Assembly: GCA_018432315.1 (NCBI GenBank) | Contig: JAHDLB010000021.1 | Location: 1 to 64,000 of the forward strand | Origin: Anaerolineae bacterium | Lineage (GTDB): Bacteria > Chloroflexota > Anaerolineae > Aggregatilineales > Aggregatilineaceae | Length of the DNA: 64,000 nt | Direction of reading: 5' to 3' | Shown here: in pieces, positions 7,773-16,941 of the stretch | Position numbering within the stretch: position 1 is the stretch's first letter | Layout: every line of letters starts with the position of its first letter | Translations under genes and position numbers: made by a program | Notes under the pieces: model-generated | The model's input: only the letters and a program-made list of their open reading frames with translations | What the model was told of the DNA's origin: nothing | Database searches by the model: none

Positions 7773-10024
7773 CGCCGCGCCCGGCGCCAGCCCACTCCCA
7801 CCGCGATCAGCCACGCCAGCCACCCGGCAGCGGTCAATACCACGCCCACGACCAGCGAGAGCGGGCGATAGGCGAACCGGACGGTATGCTCGCCGGGCGG
7901 CACGCACACCCCGCGAAAGGCTGTGTCGGTGCGGACGATCTCGGCGTCGTCGCCGTCCACCGTCGCCCGCCAGCCGGGATAGAACTGGTCGCTGAGCACC
8001 AGCAGCCCGCCCCCGCCGCTGACCTCGACCGTCACGTCGTTGGGCCGGTATTCGGTGATGGCCGCCTCGCCGCCCTCGCCCGCCGGGCAGTCGACCGCCT
8101 CATCCACGAAGACCGTCGCGCGCAGGTTGGTCTCCGGCGCGGCGATCTGCTCGCGCACCGCCCCGTCATCCGGCTCGACGATCACCTCGCTGGCGACCCA
8201 CGCGCGCGGGAAGGGATCGACTCGCTCGTAGTAGGTGTTGTCGTAGGCGATGCCGATCAGCTCGAAGGCCGGGTCGTCGTAGGGCTCGCCGGAGAGGACG
8301 TACTTCACCCCGAGCAGCGTGTTGACCCGCGCGGTCGGATCGTTCGCGTCGGTCGTGTCCTGCAGCCGGTCGAACGTCTCGATCGGCAGCGGGTCGTAGC
8401 CCAGGACGTGCAGATGCCCGGTGACGCTGGCCCCGTTGATCGGGCCGGGCCACGGCTCGCGCATCAGCACGCGGGCATCCGGCCCGGTGGGGATGTTGGC
8501 CCGCGCTCCGGTCCAGACCGGCGCTTCGGTCACCTCGTCCACGGTGATGATCGGGATGGCGGCGTGCCACGCGTCGAGCACGATCAGGGCCGCCGTCAGG
8601 CCCAGCGCCCAGCCGGTCGCGCGGGGATCGGGCCGGGTCCACAGCCACAGGACCACCCAGGCAGCGCACGCGATCAGCCCGGCTTTCGCCAGCGCCCCGG
8701 CGACCAGCGTCGCCCGCAGCGGCATCGGCTCGACGTGGCTGGCGCTGGCGTACCAGCCGGTGAAGACGATCGCCAGCCCGAAGGCCAGCGCCGCCCCGGC
8801 GGGCAGCCACACGCGCAGCGCGGGGGCCAGCGCGGCGCGCCGTTCTTCGAGCGAGCGGGTTTGCAGCGCCGTGACCAGCAGCGCCGCCAGCCCGGCCAGC
8901 CCGATCACGACCAGCAGCAGCGCCCGCGCCGGGACGCGGAAGAAGCCGAAGCCGGGCACCCACCGCACCAGCAGTGGCAGCAGCGCGCCCTCCAGGCCGA
9001 GGCTCATCGCCAGCCCGAACGCGATCAGCGCCAGGAAGAACCACGCCTCGCGCCGGGGCCAGCGGAAGGCCAGCGGCACCGCCAGCAGCGGCAGCAGCCC
9101 GGCGTAGGCGGTGAACTCCTCGACGAAATCGGCGCCCCAGTAGTAATACGGCTCGACGGTGGGATTGCCGAACAGGTCCGGCACGGCCAGCGCCGACAGC
9201 ACCTGGGCCGGGGGCAGCGCGTAGCGGCTGGCAAACGACAGGCTGGTCGGCTCGCGGATCGCCAGCCGGGTCAGCTCCGCCGAGGGCAGCACCAGCGCCG
9301 CCGCCAGGATCGCGCCGCCGAGCACGATCGCGCCCAGCCGCAGCCCGGCGAACGTCCCGCCCCGGACCGGGTCCGCGCTCCCGGCGACGTGGTACGCCCC
9401 CACGAAGGCCAGCCCCAGGACGAGGTACACCATCAGCGGCGTGAACCCGGCCAGCAGCGCCAGCCCGAACACGGCTATGCCCGGCAGGACGGCGAACCAC
9501 GTCTCGCGCGCCAATGCGTGGCGGTAGGCGGCCAGCCCCCACGGCACCCAGCCGAAGACCATCACGTGATTGAAGTGGCCGGAGAAAAACTGCGCCGCCG
9601 CCCAGCCGCTGGTGGCGTAGACGACGCCGCCCAACAGGCTCCCGGTCCGGCTGGCCCCGAAGCTCCGCGCCAGCCGGGACATGCCCCACGCGCCCAGCCA
9701 GACGTGCAGGGCCATCATCAGGCCGATGCCGCGCTGCTCGCCGATCAGCCACACGGCCCACATGCCCGGATAGAAGAAGCCAGCGTGCGGGTTGCCGATC
9801 AGCGGCAGGCCGATGAACTGGTGCGGAATCCACAGCGGCAGCTCGCCGTCCTGCAGCGTCTGGCGGATGTAGCCTTGCAGCAGGTAGAACATCTGCGGCA
9901 GGTCCTTGCCGTTGAGGAATTGATCGTCGCCGGGCGGGATGATCACCGGCCTGAGCACGATCACGGTCAGAACGGCCAGGATCAGCGGGACCAGCCAGGG
10001 GCGTCGTTCGAGAGCGTTTTCCAT
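7769..10024 (-). CDS. YfhO-like polytopic membrane protein (GT-C type)
   Basis: A 751-residue protein with a first membrane segment at about 10-28, the loop P-P-G-D-D-Q-F-L-N-G-K-D-L-P-Q after it, about ten further membrane segments to residue 510, and an extracytoplasmic C-terminal region ending in another membrane segment (near 720-745). The loop and the final G-W-R-A-T-V-D-G plus G-E-H-T-V-R-F pattern are typical of YfhO-family proteins, which in Firmicutes take part in glycosylating wall or lipid polymers. The ATG at 10024 is preceded by AAAGG; the start lies 19 bases after the stop of the upstream GT-C gene, so the two are probably co-transcribed and may act on the same lipid-linked sugar. 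Confidence 0.85.
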   Translation of the reverse strand: MENALERRPWLVPLILAVLTVIVLRPVIIPPGDDQFLNGKDLPQMFYLLQGYIRQTLQDGELPLWIPHQFIGLPLIGNPHAGFFYPGMWAVWLIGEQRGIGLMMALHVWLGAWGMSRLARSFGASRTGSLLGGVVYATSGWAAAQFFSGHFNHVMVFGWVPWGLAAYRHALARETWFAVLPGIAVFGLALLAGFTPLMVYLVLGLAFVGAYHVAGSADPVRGGTFAGLRLGAIVLGGAILAAALVLPSAELTRLAIREPTSLSFASRYALPPAQVLSALAVPDLFGNPTVEPYYYWGADFVEEFTAYAGLLPLLAVPLAFRWPRREAWFFLALIAFGLAMSLGLEGALLPLLVRWVPGFGFFRVPARALLLVVIGLAGLAALLVTALQTRSLEERRAALAPALRVWLPAGAALAFGLAIVFTGWYASASHVEPMPLRATLVAGALAKAGLIACAAWVVLWLWTRPDPRATGWALGLTAALIVLDAWHAAIPIITVDEVTEAPVWTGARANIPTGPDARVLMREPWPGPINGASVTGHLHVLGYDPLPIETFDRLQDTTDANDPTARVNTLLGVKYVLSGEPYDDPAFELIGIAYDNTYYERVDPFPRAWVASEVIVEPDDGAVREQIAAPETNLRATVFVDEAVDCPAGEGGEAAITEYRPNDVTVEVSGGGGLLVLSDQFYPGWRATVDGDDAEIVRTDTAFRGVCVPPGEHTVRFAYRPLSLVVGVVLTAAGWLAWLIAVGVGWRRARR

Positions 10025-10043
10025 GCGGCTATGCCTTTCGCGC

Positions 10044-11972
10044 TCAGCGCGCGCGGACCGTGACCTGCCCCACCACTGCCGCGTCGTCGCCGTCCACGCG
10101 CAGCGGCTCCAGGTCGCCATACCAATAGGCGTTCACCATCACCCGGTACGCGCCGGGCGCCAGCTCGCCGGGCAGCGCCAGCGTGTGGCGGTCGAACACG
10201 AATTCGCCCACCGCCCAGGCCGTGGTCGGCGCGTTGCCGGGCGGCCCGTTGTGCTCGGCTACGACGCGCCCCCCGGCGTCCAGCAGGAAGACGCCCACCG
10301 AATAATCGAGCGTGGGCGGGGCCAGCGCCGCCCACCACAGATCGACGTGCAGGCGCTCCCCGGCCCGGATCGACTCCGGCAGCAGAACATTGCCCAGGGC
10401 CAGCACGTCGCCGAAGTTCAGCGGATCGCCCGCCAGATCGGGCCGCTCGAACAGCGCGGCGTGGATCGTCGGGTCCTGCGGGTAAGCGACGGCGTACTGC
10501 GCGCCGGTGGGCGTGGCCTGGGCCAGGGCGAGCCGGTAGCCGTCGTCGCCCGTTTCCAGCCAGGGGATCACCTGCGAGGGCTGGAGCCACTGCACCACCC
10601 ACACGCGGCGGTGAGCGCGCACAGCGTCTTCCACCTGGGGCACGACCGGCACCGCCCGCCCCGGATCGCCGGTCCAGGGCAGCGTGCGGATCGTCTGCAC
10701 GCCGTCCGGCAGGGCCAGCGACAGCTCGTACTGGAACGCGTTATCGTCCCAGCCCGTTTCGAGGATCACCAGGTCGCCAGGCGACGCCTGGGCCGCCAGC
10801 GCCTGCGCGGCAGCGTCGTAGTCCATGCGCGGCTGGATCACCGGGTCGCTCGCCAGGGCGAGGATCGCCAGCAGCCCCGCGAACAGGGCGCGCGCGCCGG
10901 GCCGGATCAGCCACAGCCCCCAGCCGCAGACCAGCGCCAGCGCCGGGGTCAGGTAGGCGAGCGTGCGCGCCGCCACCAGCCCGATCCACAGGTTGGCGAC
11001 CAGCATGAAGGCGAACAGCCCGCCGCTCGCCAGCACGAGGTACAGCCCGGCGAGCCTGGACCGCTCCGGGATGGGGCGCGCGCCGCCACGCGCGAGGGTC
11101 CAGCCGGACAGCCCCCACGCGCCCAGCAGGAACAGCCCGCCGGTCAGGGCGAGCTGGCTCCCCAGCACCAGCTCGATCACCGGGCGCAGCGTGTCGAGCG
11201 TCGTCTCGTAACTGCCGGGGAAGTCGCTGATCCCCTGGCTAACGCTGTTGTAGCCGCGGTCGTACTGGCGCAGCAGCACGACCAGCCACGGGACGAACAG
11301 GATCGCGGACGCGATCCAGGCCGCTGCCAGCCGCAGCTTCGCACGCCAGGGCGCGCGCCACGCCAGCCAGATGATCCCCTGGACCACCAGGGCCAGCAGG
11401 CCCAGATAGACGGTGTAGAGCATGAAGGTGATGCTGAGGACGTACCCCGCCAGCAGCAGCGGGCGCGGGCGGCGCAGGCAGCGCAGAAAGAAGAAGGACA
11501 TCAGGCCCACGGCCAGCACCAGCCAGCCGTAATCGCGGATCTCCTGCCCGTAATAGACCGCCATCTCCAGCACGGCGAACACCAGCGCCGCGTAACGCGC
11601 CGCGCCATGTCCCAGCCAGTCCGCACCGGTCCGGTAGACGACCGCCGTCGCCAGCAGGCCCGCCGCAATCGCCCACCAGCGCAGCGCGATCCGCGAGTCC
11701 CCGGCCACCTGGCGCCACGTCGCCACCGTGAAGACGTACAGCGGGGGGTGGCGGTCCCACGTTTCGATCCGGTCGAAGACCTCGCCCAGGTCCGGATCGC
11801 CCGTCGCCCAGGCGACGAAGCCTTCGTCGGTCCAGACAGGGCGCCCCGCCGCCCCGTGAATGCGCGCCGCCGCGGCCAGCAGCAGGATCAACACGACCGG
11901 CCAGAGCGGCCAGCGGCGCGCCCGGCGCGGGGCCAGCGCGGCTGGCTCGATCGGCGGGGAGGTAGCGGTCAT
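10044..11972 (-). CDS. GT-C glycosyltransferase, family 39-like, with C-terminal beta domain
   Basis: A 642-residue integral membrane protein with about 11 membrane segments (25 to about 385). The first outside loop has the GT-C acidic motif W-T-D-E-G-F, followed by D-R-H-P-P-L-Y, both typical of PMT/ArnT-like transferases that use polyprenyl-phosphate sugars as donors. After residue 400 comes an extracytoplasmic region with a beta-sandwich look (G-E-R-L-H-V-D-L-W-W, L-A-P-G-A-Y-R-V). The acceptor cannot be inferred. It sits between prs (72 bases upstream) and the YfhO-like gene. The ribosome binding site is poor. Confidence 0.83.
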   Translation of the reverse strand: MTATSPPIEPAALAPRRARRWPLWPVVLILLLAAAARIHGAAGRPVWTDEGFVAWATGDPDLGEVFDRIETWDRHPPLYVFTVATWRQVAGDSRIALRWWAIAAGLLATAVVYRTGADWLGHGAARYAALVFAVLEMAVYYGQEIRDYGWLVLAVGLMSFFFLRCLRRPRPLLLAGYVLSITFMLYTVYLGLLALVVQGIIWLAWRAPWRAKLRLAAAWIASAILFVPWLVVLLRQYDRGYNSVSQGISDFPGSYETTLDTLRPVIELVLGSQLALTGGLFLLGAWGLSGWTLARGGARPIPERSRLAGLYLVLASGGLFAFMLVANLWIGLVAARTLAYLTPALALVCGWGLWLIRPGARALFAGLLAILALASDPVIQPRMDYDAAAQALAAQASPGDLVILETGWDDNAFQYELSLALPDGVQTIRTLPWTGDPGRAVPVVPQVEDAVRAHRRVWVVQWLQPSQVIPWLETGDDGYRLALAQATPTGAQYAVAYPQDPTIHAALFERPDLAGDPLNFGDVLALGNVLLPESIRAGERLHVDLWWAALAPPTLDYSVGVFLLDAGGRVVAEHNGPPGNAPTTAWAVGEFVFDRHTLALPGELAPGAYRVMVNAYWYGDLEPLRVDGDDAAVVGQVTVRAR

Positions 11973-12044
11973 CGTGTCGTGTCCACTGCGGTATCCTGAA
12001 GCCCTGCCGCGCGGGCGAGGGCCAGGGTGCGAGTAACGCCGCCG

Positions 12045-13043
12045 CTAGCCGAGCGAGCTGTCCGTCGGCACGCCTTCGTTCCAGTACGTGAACAACTCGC
12101 CGACCGACTTCCCTTCGTGATTGCAGCGGATCCCGTCGCCCAGCACGGACGCGACCGACTCGACGCACAGCTTGGGAATCCCCTCGACGGCGTGTGGCGC
12201 GTACACGGTATCCGTGCACACGATTTCCTTGACCATGTCCAGGGCGTTGAGCCAGTTGATGGCGTCGCCGGTGAACAGGCCGTGCGTGCAGGCCAGCGAG
12301 AACTCCTGCGTGCCCTGCTTGTACATCACCTCGACGATCTCGCGCATGGTGGCGCCGGTGGCGATCTCGTCATCGACCACGATGGCCTTGCGCGTGGCCG
12401 GGCCGCCGCTGCCGAGCACCGTCTTGATCTCGACTTCCGAGTCGTCGAGGCGCACCTTGCTGCCCACCGCCAGCGGCAGCCCCAGGCCATAGGCCAGCTT
12501 GGTAGCCTGCTTGGCGTACCCCACATCGGGCGACACGACCACGGTATCGGTCAGGTCCTGCTTGCGGAAGTGGTCGATCATCACGCGCAGGCTGGTCAGG
12601 TGATCGAGCGGCACGTCGAAAAAGCCGTGCGTCTGGGGCGAGTGCAGCGTCATGGCGATGACGCGATCCGCGCCCGAGGCTTCGATCAGTTGGGCGACCA
12701 GTTTGGCGGTGATGCAAATGCGCGGAGCGTCTTTCTTGTCCGAGCGCCCATAGGCGTAATAGGGAATGACGGCGGTGACACGGGCGGCGTCGCCGTGGCG
12801 GGCGATGTCGAGCATCATCAGCAGTTGCATGATGTGCCGGTGGACCGGGTCGGTGAGCGACTGGACGATGTACACGTCCTTGCCGCGCACGCTCTCACCC
12901 AATTGGACTCGTAAGGTTCCGTGACTGAAGCGTTTGATATGTGTCGGACGGAGCGGGACACCGAGGTAATCGCAGATCGCACGTGCAAGCGGCTCATTCG
13001 ATGTCCCCGCGAAAATAAACAGGTCATCCGCAGTCAAGCTCAT
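12045..13043 (-). CDS. prs: ribose-phosphate pyrophosphokinase (PRPP synthetase)
   Basis: Makes PRPP from ribose 5-phosphate and ATP for nucleotide, histidine, tryptophan and NAD synthesis. The protein is 332 residues against the usual 310-320. It has the PRPP-binding loop V-V-D-D-E-I-A-T-G-A-T, the ATP/ribose-phosphate region I-P-Y-Y-A-Y-G-R-S-D-K-K-D-A-P-R and the T-L-H-S-P-Q-T-H-G-F-F segment. The start is uncertain: a perfect AAGGAGG directly touches the ATG at 13043, which leaves no spacing, whereas a TTG two codons later (13037) would lie six bases from it. I keep 13043 as the outer limit but regard TTG 13037 as the more likely initiator. The family call is firm. Confidence 0.95.
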   Translation of the reverse strand: MSLTADDLFIFAGTSNEPLARAICDYLGVPLRPTHIKRFSHGTLRVQLGESVRGKDVYIVQSLTDPVHRHIMQLLMMLDIARHGDAARVTAVIPYYAYGRSDKKDAPRICITAKLVAQLIEASGADRVIAMTLHSPQTHGFFDVPLDHLTSLRVMIDHFRKQDLTDTVVVSPDVGYAKQATKLAYGLGLPLAVGSKVRLDDSEVEIKTVLGSGGPATRKAIVVDDEIATGATMREIVEVMYKQGTQEFSLACTHGLFTGDAINWLNALDMVKEIVCTDTVYAPHAVEGIPKLCVESVASVLGDGIRCNHEGKSVGELFTYWNEGVPTDSSLG

Positions 13044-13149
13044 CCTCCTTCGCCTGGGTTGCAGGTGCTCGATACCCGCTCTACTTTACCGCCCCCGCCC
13101 AATCCCGCAAGCCCAAATGGGCAAATAGCGTGCTGGCCGCCGGGCAGAC

Positions 13150-13155
13150 TATAAT
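13150..13155 (+). promoter_or_regulatory. -10 box for the GNAT gene at 13193
   Basis: TATAAT lies 37 bases before the chosen ATG in the gap between the divergent prs and GNAT genes. No convincing -35 hexamer is present at 16-18 bases, so only the -10 element is claimed. Confidence 0.4.
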
Positions 13156-13192
13156 GGAGCCATGGGGGAAGCACGCACATGGGGGAGCTTCC

Positions 13193-14473
13193 ATGACCGT
13201 CCGCAACATTCTGTGGCCTCGCGAGCAGCCCGCACTGTGGGATTTCGTCCAGCGTGTGTACGGGCCGGACGATGTCGAGATGGTGGCCGCGTGGTATGGC
13301 ACGACGCCGGACTTCGAGCCGGCGGATTGTTTTGTGATCGACGGTGACGCGCCGGGCGAGATCGCCGCGCACGCGATGATCATCCCGCGCCAGCTCCAGA
13401 TCGGGGCGGCGACGCTGCCCACCGCCGAGGTCGCCTTGTTGGGCGTGCTGGAACCGTACCGGGGCCGAGGGCTGGTCGCCGGGCTGCTGGACGCGGTCCA
13501 CGCGCGGATGACCGAACGCGGCGACGCCCTGGGCCTGGGGTTCGGCGACCCGACGCCGTTCGCGGGCTGGCAGTACGACTATGCCGCCGGGCTGTACCTG
13601 ACCGGCTTCGAATCGGGCATCGACACCGATCTGGCGCTCAACGCGGGCCGCTGGGATGTGGCGCACCCGTACGAGCGCCGCGCTGCCGACCGGCTGGGCG
13701 TGTCGAACCGGCACGTCGAGGTTCGCCGCTTCTACGCGAGCGATCTGCCCGCCGTGCAGGCGCTGTATGCCGCCGAGAGCGAGCGCGGCCAGTACCTGGT
13801 GGCGCGTGACGAAGCGACCTGGAGCTGGCAGCTCGCCTACATGAACCGCACCGGGCGCAACGAGCCCGACGATTTTCTGGTGGCCGAGATCGACAACCGG
13901 CTGGTGGCCTATGCCCGGCTGGTCACCCAGGGGCCGGCCAACTGGTTTCGCGAGGACGACGGCGCGCGCTTCAGCGTGATCGAGGCCGGCGGCGACCACC
14001 CGGACGCCATCGAAGCGCTGTTGAAGGCCATCGCGCGGACGGCCCACGCCTTCGCCGCCGACCGGATCGACCTGTTCGTCCATCCCCAAAGCGCCTTCAT
14101 GCGCCACGCCCTGGCCCGCGGGGCCACGCTGCGCGCCTTCACCGGGGCGGGCTTTTTGCGGCTGCACGATCTGCCGCTCGCGTTATACTTGTTGGGGCCA
14201 GCGCTCGAGGCCCGCCGCCTGAACAGCCGGTTCGTGGCGCGCGCGTACCACCTGGTCGTGACCACCGAGCACGAGCAGGCCGAGGTGTTTCTGGGCGAGG
14301 GCGATCCGGAAGTCGTCGAGATCGAAGTGCCCTCGACCGCGCTGGCCCGGCTGATCACCGGCTGGTACGGGATCGATCACCTGGCGGTGGGCTATCACGA
14401 GCGCCAGGCCGACCTGCTGCGCGTGCTGTTTCCCCAGCGCGATCCGAAAATCGGGCTGGCCGATTTGCTCTAG
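13193..14473 (+). CDS. GNAT-family N-acetyltransferase with two GNAT halves
   Basis: A 426-residue cytoplasmic protein. The first GNAT core (about 1-150) carries the acetyl-CoA loop in L-L-G-V-L-E-P-Y-R-G-R-G-L-V (about 83-96), a good match to the family's Q/R-x-x-G-x-G/A. A second, more degenerate GNAT-like half begins near 175 (F-Y-A-S-D-L-P-A-V-Q-A-L-Y) and contains D-F-L-V-A-E-I. This two-domain plan recalls Eis-like enzymes, though nothing identifies the substrate. GGGGGAG lies five bases before the ATG at 13193, while the in-frame ATG at 13130 has no site. Confidence 0.85.
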   Translation: MTVRNILWPREQPALWDFVQRVYGPDDVEMVAAWYGTTPDFEPADCFVIDGDAPGEIAAHAMIIPRQLQIGAATLPTAEVALLGVLEPYRGRGLVAGLLDAVHARMTERGDALGLGFGDPTPFAGWQYDYAAGLYLTGFESGIDTDLALNAGRWDVAHPYERRAADRLGVSNRHVEVRRFYASDLPAVQALYAAESERGQYLVARDEATWSWQLAYMNRTGRNEPDDFLVAEIDNRLVAYARLVTQGPANWFREDDGARFSVIEAGGDHPDAIEALLKAIARTAHAFAADRIDLFVHPQSAFMRHALARGATLRAFTGAGFLRLHDLPLALYLLGPALEARRLNSRFVARAYHLVVTTEHEQAEVFLGEGDPEVVEIEVPSTALARLITGWYGIDHLAVGYHERQADLLRVLFPQRDPKIGLADLL

Positions 14474-14628
14474 GAGCGTCATTCATTGGCTGACCGGCAG
14501 CAAAACGCACGGCGTTTTCCGCAGTGGGAAGAGTTGCCCGGTGGCGGGCGGCGCTATTTCCGGATCAGGCAGGGCCGGGTTTCGGGGTACGCGCGCTATG
14601 TTAAAATAGTGGATGCGAACAGGATAAC

Positions 14629-14895
14629 ATGATCACGCGGGAACTGGTTGTCGAGAAAATTGTGGCCCACCTGAACGGAGCGTTGTCTGAGCGCGAACTG
14701 GTCGATTGGGCTGAGGATGCCCTGATCGCGCTGTTCGAAGGCGACACCGATGCTGCCGATGAAGACCTCATTATCGACACCTTGACGTACATCGGAGCGG
14801 GCGATACGCCGGGATTCCCGTTATCCTGGTCTGTGCTTTCAGGGTTTTTGGAGCGCTTTGGTGTGAAGGTTCGCGTAGTTACCGAAGCAGCCTGA
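14629..14895 (+). CDS. small acidic protein of unknown function
   Basis: 88 residues, strongly acidic and predicted mostly helical, with W-A-E-D-A-L-I-A-L-F-E-G and a distinctive Y-I-G-A-G-D-T-P-G-F-P-L-S-W segment. CAGGA lies before the ATG, and TAAAAT at 14602 could be its -10 box. It ends 23 bases before the GNAT gene at 14919, which suggests co-transcription. I do not recognise the family; its size and acidity recall small immunity or antitoxin-like proteins, but no toxin gene is visible next to it. Confidence 0.7.
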   Translation: MITRELVVEKIVAHLNGALSERELVDWAEDALIALFEGDTDAADEDLIIDTLTYIGAGDTPGFPLSWSVLSGFLERFGVKVRVVTEAA

Positions 14896-14918
14896 TCCGA
14901 ACACGTGAGGAAGTTCTG

Positions 14919-15863
14919 ATGTCTCAAATTACGGTGCGCCAGGCGACCCTGGCCGACGCGGGGCAAATCACCGCGATCCACAACGCCAATATCCCCACCT
15001 GGACCCGCCGCGACATCAACGGCGAGCCGGTGCCGGTGGACTACGCCGACCTGTCGCTGTTCGAGCGCTGGATGGTGGGCGGTCCCTGGGCCAGCGTGGA
15101 GATGTGCGCCGTCCACCTGGCGAACCTGCTGCGCGGCAGCGAGGGAATCCCGCTGGTGGCCGAGATCGATGGCCGGGTGGGCGCGGAGGCGGAAGTGTTC
15201 ATCGGGCACGAGCCGGAGCCGTTCGGCTACCACATCAACATCTCCCGGCTGGCGGTCCATCCCGACGACGGGAGCACCGGGCTGAGCAGCGCGCTGCTGG
15301 CGTACATCCTGCAAATGGCCGAGGCGATTCGCTGCAAGCGGGTGACTGTCTCGAACGGCGAGGCCGACGCCGCGCTCTACGAGCACCACCGTTTCCAGCG
15401 GTCGCACGTGGGCCACCGGGTCGTGATCAAGACCGGGGAGGGGCGCGTCTTCTACAAGGCGGGCGACCTGGCGACCTTCGATCCCGCCCAGATCGATGGC
15501 TGGCACATGCCGCTGGGCCGCTACCAGAACGCGCGCGAAGAATGGGACCGCATGCCGCCCGGCTTCTGGAACAGCGTCCCGCAGATCGTCGAGCTGGAGG
15601 CCGCCCGGCTGCACATCACCGTCACCGGCCAGGAAGCCTACGCCCTGGTCCAGCAGGACCGCGACGACCCGACGCACGCGCACGTGTACCTGTGGACGCG
15701 GCGCCCGGTGAACAACCTGCTCATGCTGGCACTGCGCGACTGGGCCGCGCGCCACAATTACGAGGCGTTGGTCACCTTCGTGTGGGACTACGCGCTCCCG
15801 CTGCTGGAAGTGGACGCCCAGCCGGGCGAATACTCGCAGGTGCTGTACGCGCGCGGGCTTTAA
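14919..15863 (+). CDS. GNAT-family N-acetyltransferase
   Basis: 314 residues, starting with I-T-V-R-Q-A-T-L-A-D-A, the classic first strand and helix of a GNAT fold. The core strand is I-N-I-S-R-L-A-V-H-P-D-D-G-S-T-G-L-S-S-A (about 109-128). The pyrophosphate loop is altered: G-S-T-G-L takes the place of the usual R/Q-x-x-G-x-G. The C-terminal half (about 210-314) is an additional domain with its own alpha-beta look. GAGGAAG precedes the ATG. Substrate unknown. Confidence 0.8.
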   Translation: MSQITVRQATLADAGQITAIHNANIPTWTRRDINGEPVPVDYADLSLFERWMVGGPWASVEMCAVHLANLLRGSEGIPLVAEIDGRVGAEAEVFIGHEPEPFGYHINISRLAVHPDDGSTGLSSALLAYILQMAEAIRCKRVTVSNGEADAALYEHHRFQRSHVGHRVVIKTGEGRVFYKAGDLATFDPAQIDGWHMPLGRYQNAREEWDRMPPGFWNSVPQIVELEAARLHITVTGQEAYALVQQDRDDPTHAHVYLWTRRPVNNLLMLALRDWAARHNYEALVTFVWDYALPLLEVDAQPGEYSQVLYARGL

Positions 15864-15915
15864 GAAACTCGTTATTAATAGTCCCAAGATTTCGTCAGAT
15901 CTCAAAAAATCCATA

Positions 15916-15921
15916 TATAAT
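15916..15921 (+). promoter_or_regulatory. -10 box upstream of the SH3b repeat protein
   Basis: A TATAAT hexamer sits in an AT-rich 148-base gap, 91 bases before the GTG at 16012. No strong -35 is seen. A second TATACC lies at about 15970, so the true start of transcription is uncertain. Confidence 0.35.
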
Positions 15922-16011
15922 AGACTTATCGGCGTAATATGATTCAGCGTGCATCGTGACTGATTGTATTATACCTATCTGCTTTTGAAGTGAATATAGG
16001 GGGAAATTCAA

Positions 16012-16941
16012 GTGGCTAATTTTAGATTTGGGGTGTTCCTCACAGTCATTCTGTTATTCTGCTTCCCATTCGCCGTGTCTGCCCAGGATACGGATACTCC
16101 TGAAGTGATCGAATACATCGTTACGACTGATACGGCAAATCTCCGCCTTGGGCCCGGTACTAATTTTGGTGTTGCGGGAACAGCCGTGAGGGATGAAAGC
16201 CTTCTGGTGTACGATGAAACACCAGAAGTGGCCGGTTGGCTTCGCGTTTATCGGGCACAAGAGGATGACGCCTACATTGCTGACTTTCTCGTGGAAAGAG
16301 CTCCCGCTCGTTTCTATCCCGTTGACCAAGAACCGGTCGCCACAGCCTTAGGACGTGGAAAGGGAATCACGGAAACATTTGACTTGCCGTCAGGTGCTTA
16401 TCGGATAGACGCAGTAGTTGAAGATAACGCTTTCATTTTGGAAAGCGTGACGGTAGCCGGAGATTGCCGTGATCAGGTTATTTTCAATGAGCTCAATTTT
16501 GACGTAAATCGGCTCACTATCAGCGGGCTGTTCATTTCGCAGGGATGTTCACTCATCTTTGAAACCGATAATGTGAGTGGAAATTGGGAAATTGAGGTGC
16601 GAGATATTCTTGATCCTGACGTATTGCTGGAGGCGCTCCTGGAGATAGAGGATGGCGCTGGCATTTCCGCCGCGGGCCGCACACTGACGATGCCAACCCA
16701 ACTCCCCGAGGGGCTATGGAATATCTCAGCAACAGTGAATGATCAGGCATTTATCCTTGTCGCTCAGGTTCTGATGGGTGACTGTGACGATGGTGTGGTG
16801 TTCAATGAATTGGATTTTGATACAGGTGTTCTCGAATTATCCACACTATACCGTAGTCAAGGTGATGATGGGTGCGTCATCTTCTGGGAAACCGAGAATG
16901 TTCAGGGAGCCTGGGAACTCACCTTTGAGGAAATCAGATAA
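16012..16941 (+). CDS. secreted SH3b protein with a duplicated cysteine-containing domain
   Basis: 309 residues with a signal peptide (1-24, ending F-A-V-S-A), one bacterial SH3 domain (about 33-95; A-N-L-R-L-G-P-G-T-N-F), then two copies of a domain I do not recognise (about 122-198 and 226-308). Each copy has D-x-A-F-I-L near its start, then G-D-C, then F-N-E-L-[ND]-F-D, a second cysteine and W-E. The two cysteines per copy could form a disulfide. The GTG at 16012 is preceded by AGGGGGA. Base composition and codon use are clearly more AT-rich than in neighbouring genes, which suggests recent acquisition. Confidence 0.75.
   Translation: MANFRFGVFLTVILLFCFPFAVSAQDTDTPEVIEYIVTTDTANLRLGPGTNFGVAGTAVRDESLLVYDETPEVAGWLRVYRAQEDDAYIADFLVERAPARFYPVDQEPVATALGRGKGITETFDLPSGAYRIDAVVEDNAFILESVTVAGDCRDQVIFNELNFDVNRLTISGLFISQGCSLIFETDNVSGNWEIEVRDILDPDVLLEALLEIEDGAGISAAGRTLTMPTQLPEGLWNISATVNDQAFILVAQVLMGDCDDGVVFNELDFDTGVLELSTLYRSQGDDGCVIFWETENVQGAWELTFEEIR

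Noticed and set aside
6110-10063. A very long open frame on the plus strand across the kinase and the YfhO-like gene
   Set aside because: It is Arg/Pro/Ala-rich without domains, lies out of frame with the kinase and antisense to a clear membrane protein; high GC keeps such frames open.
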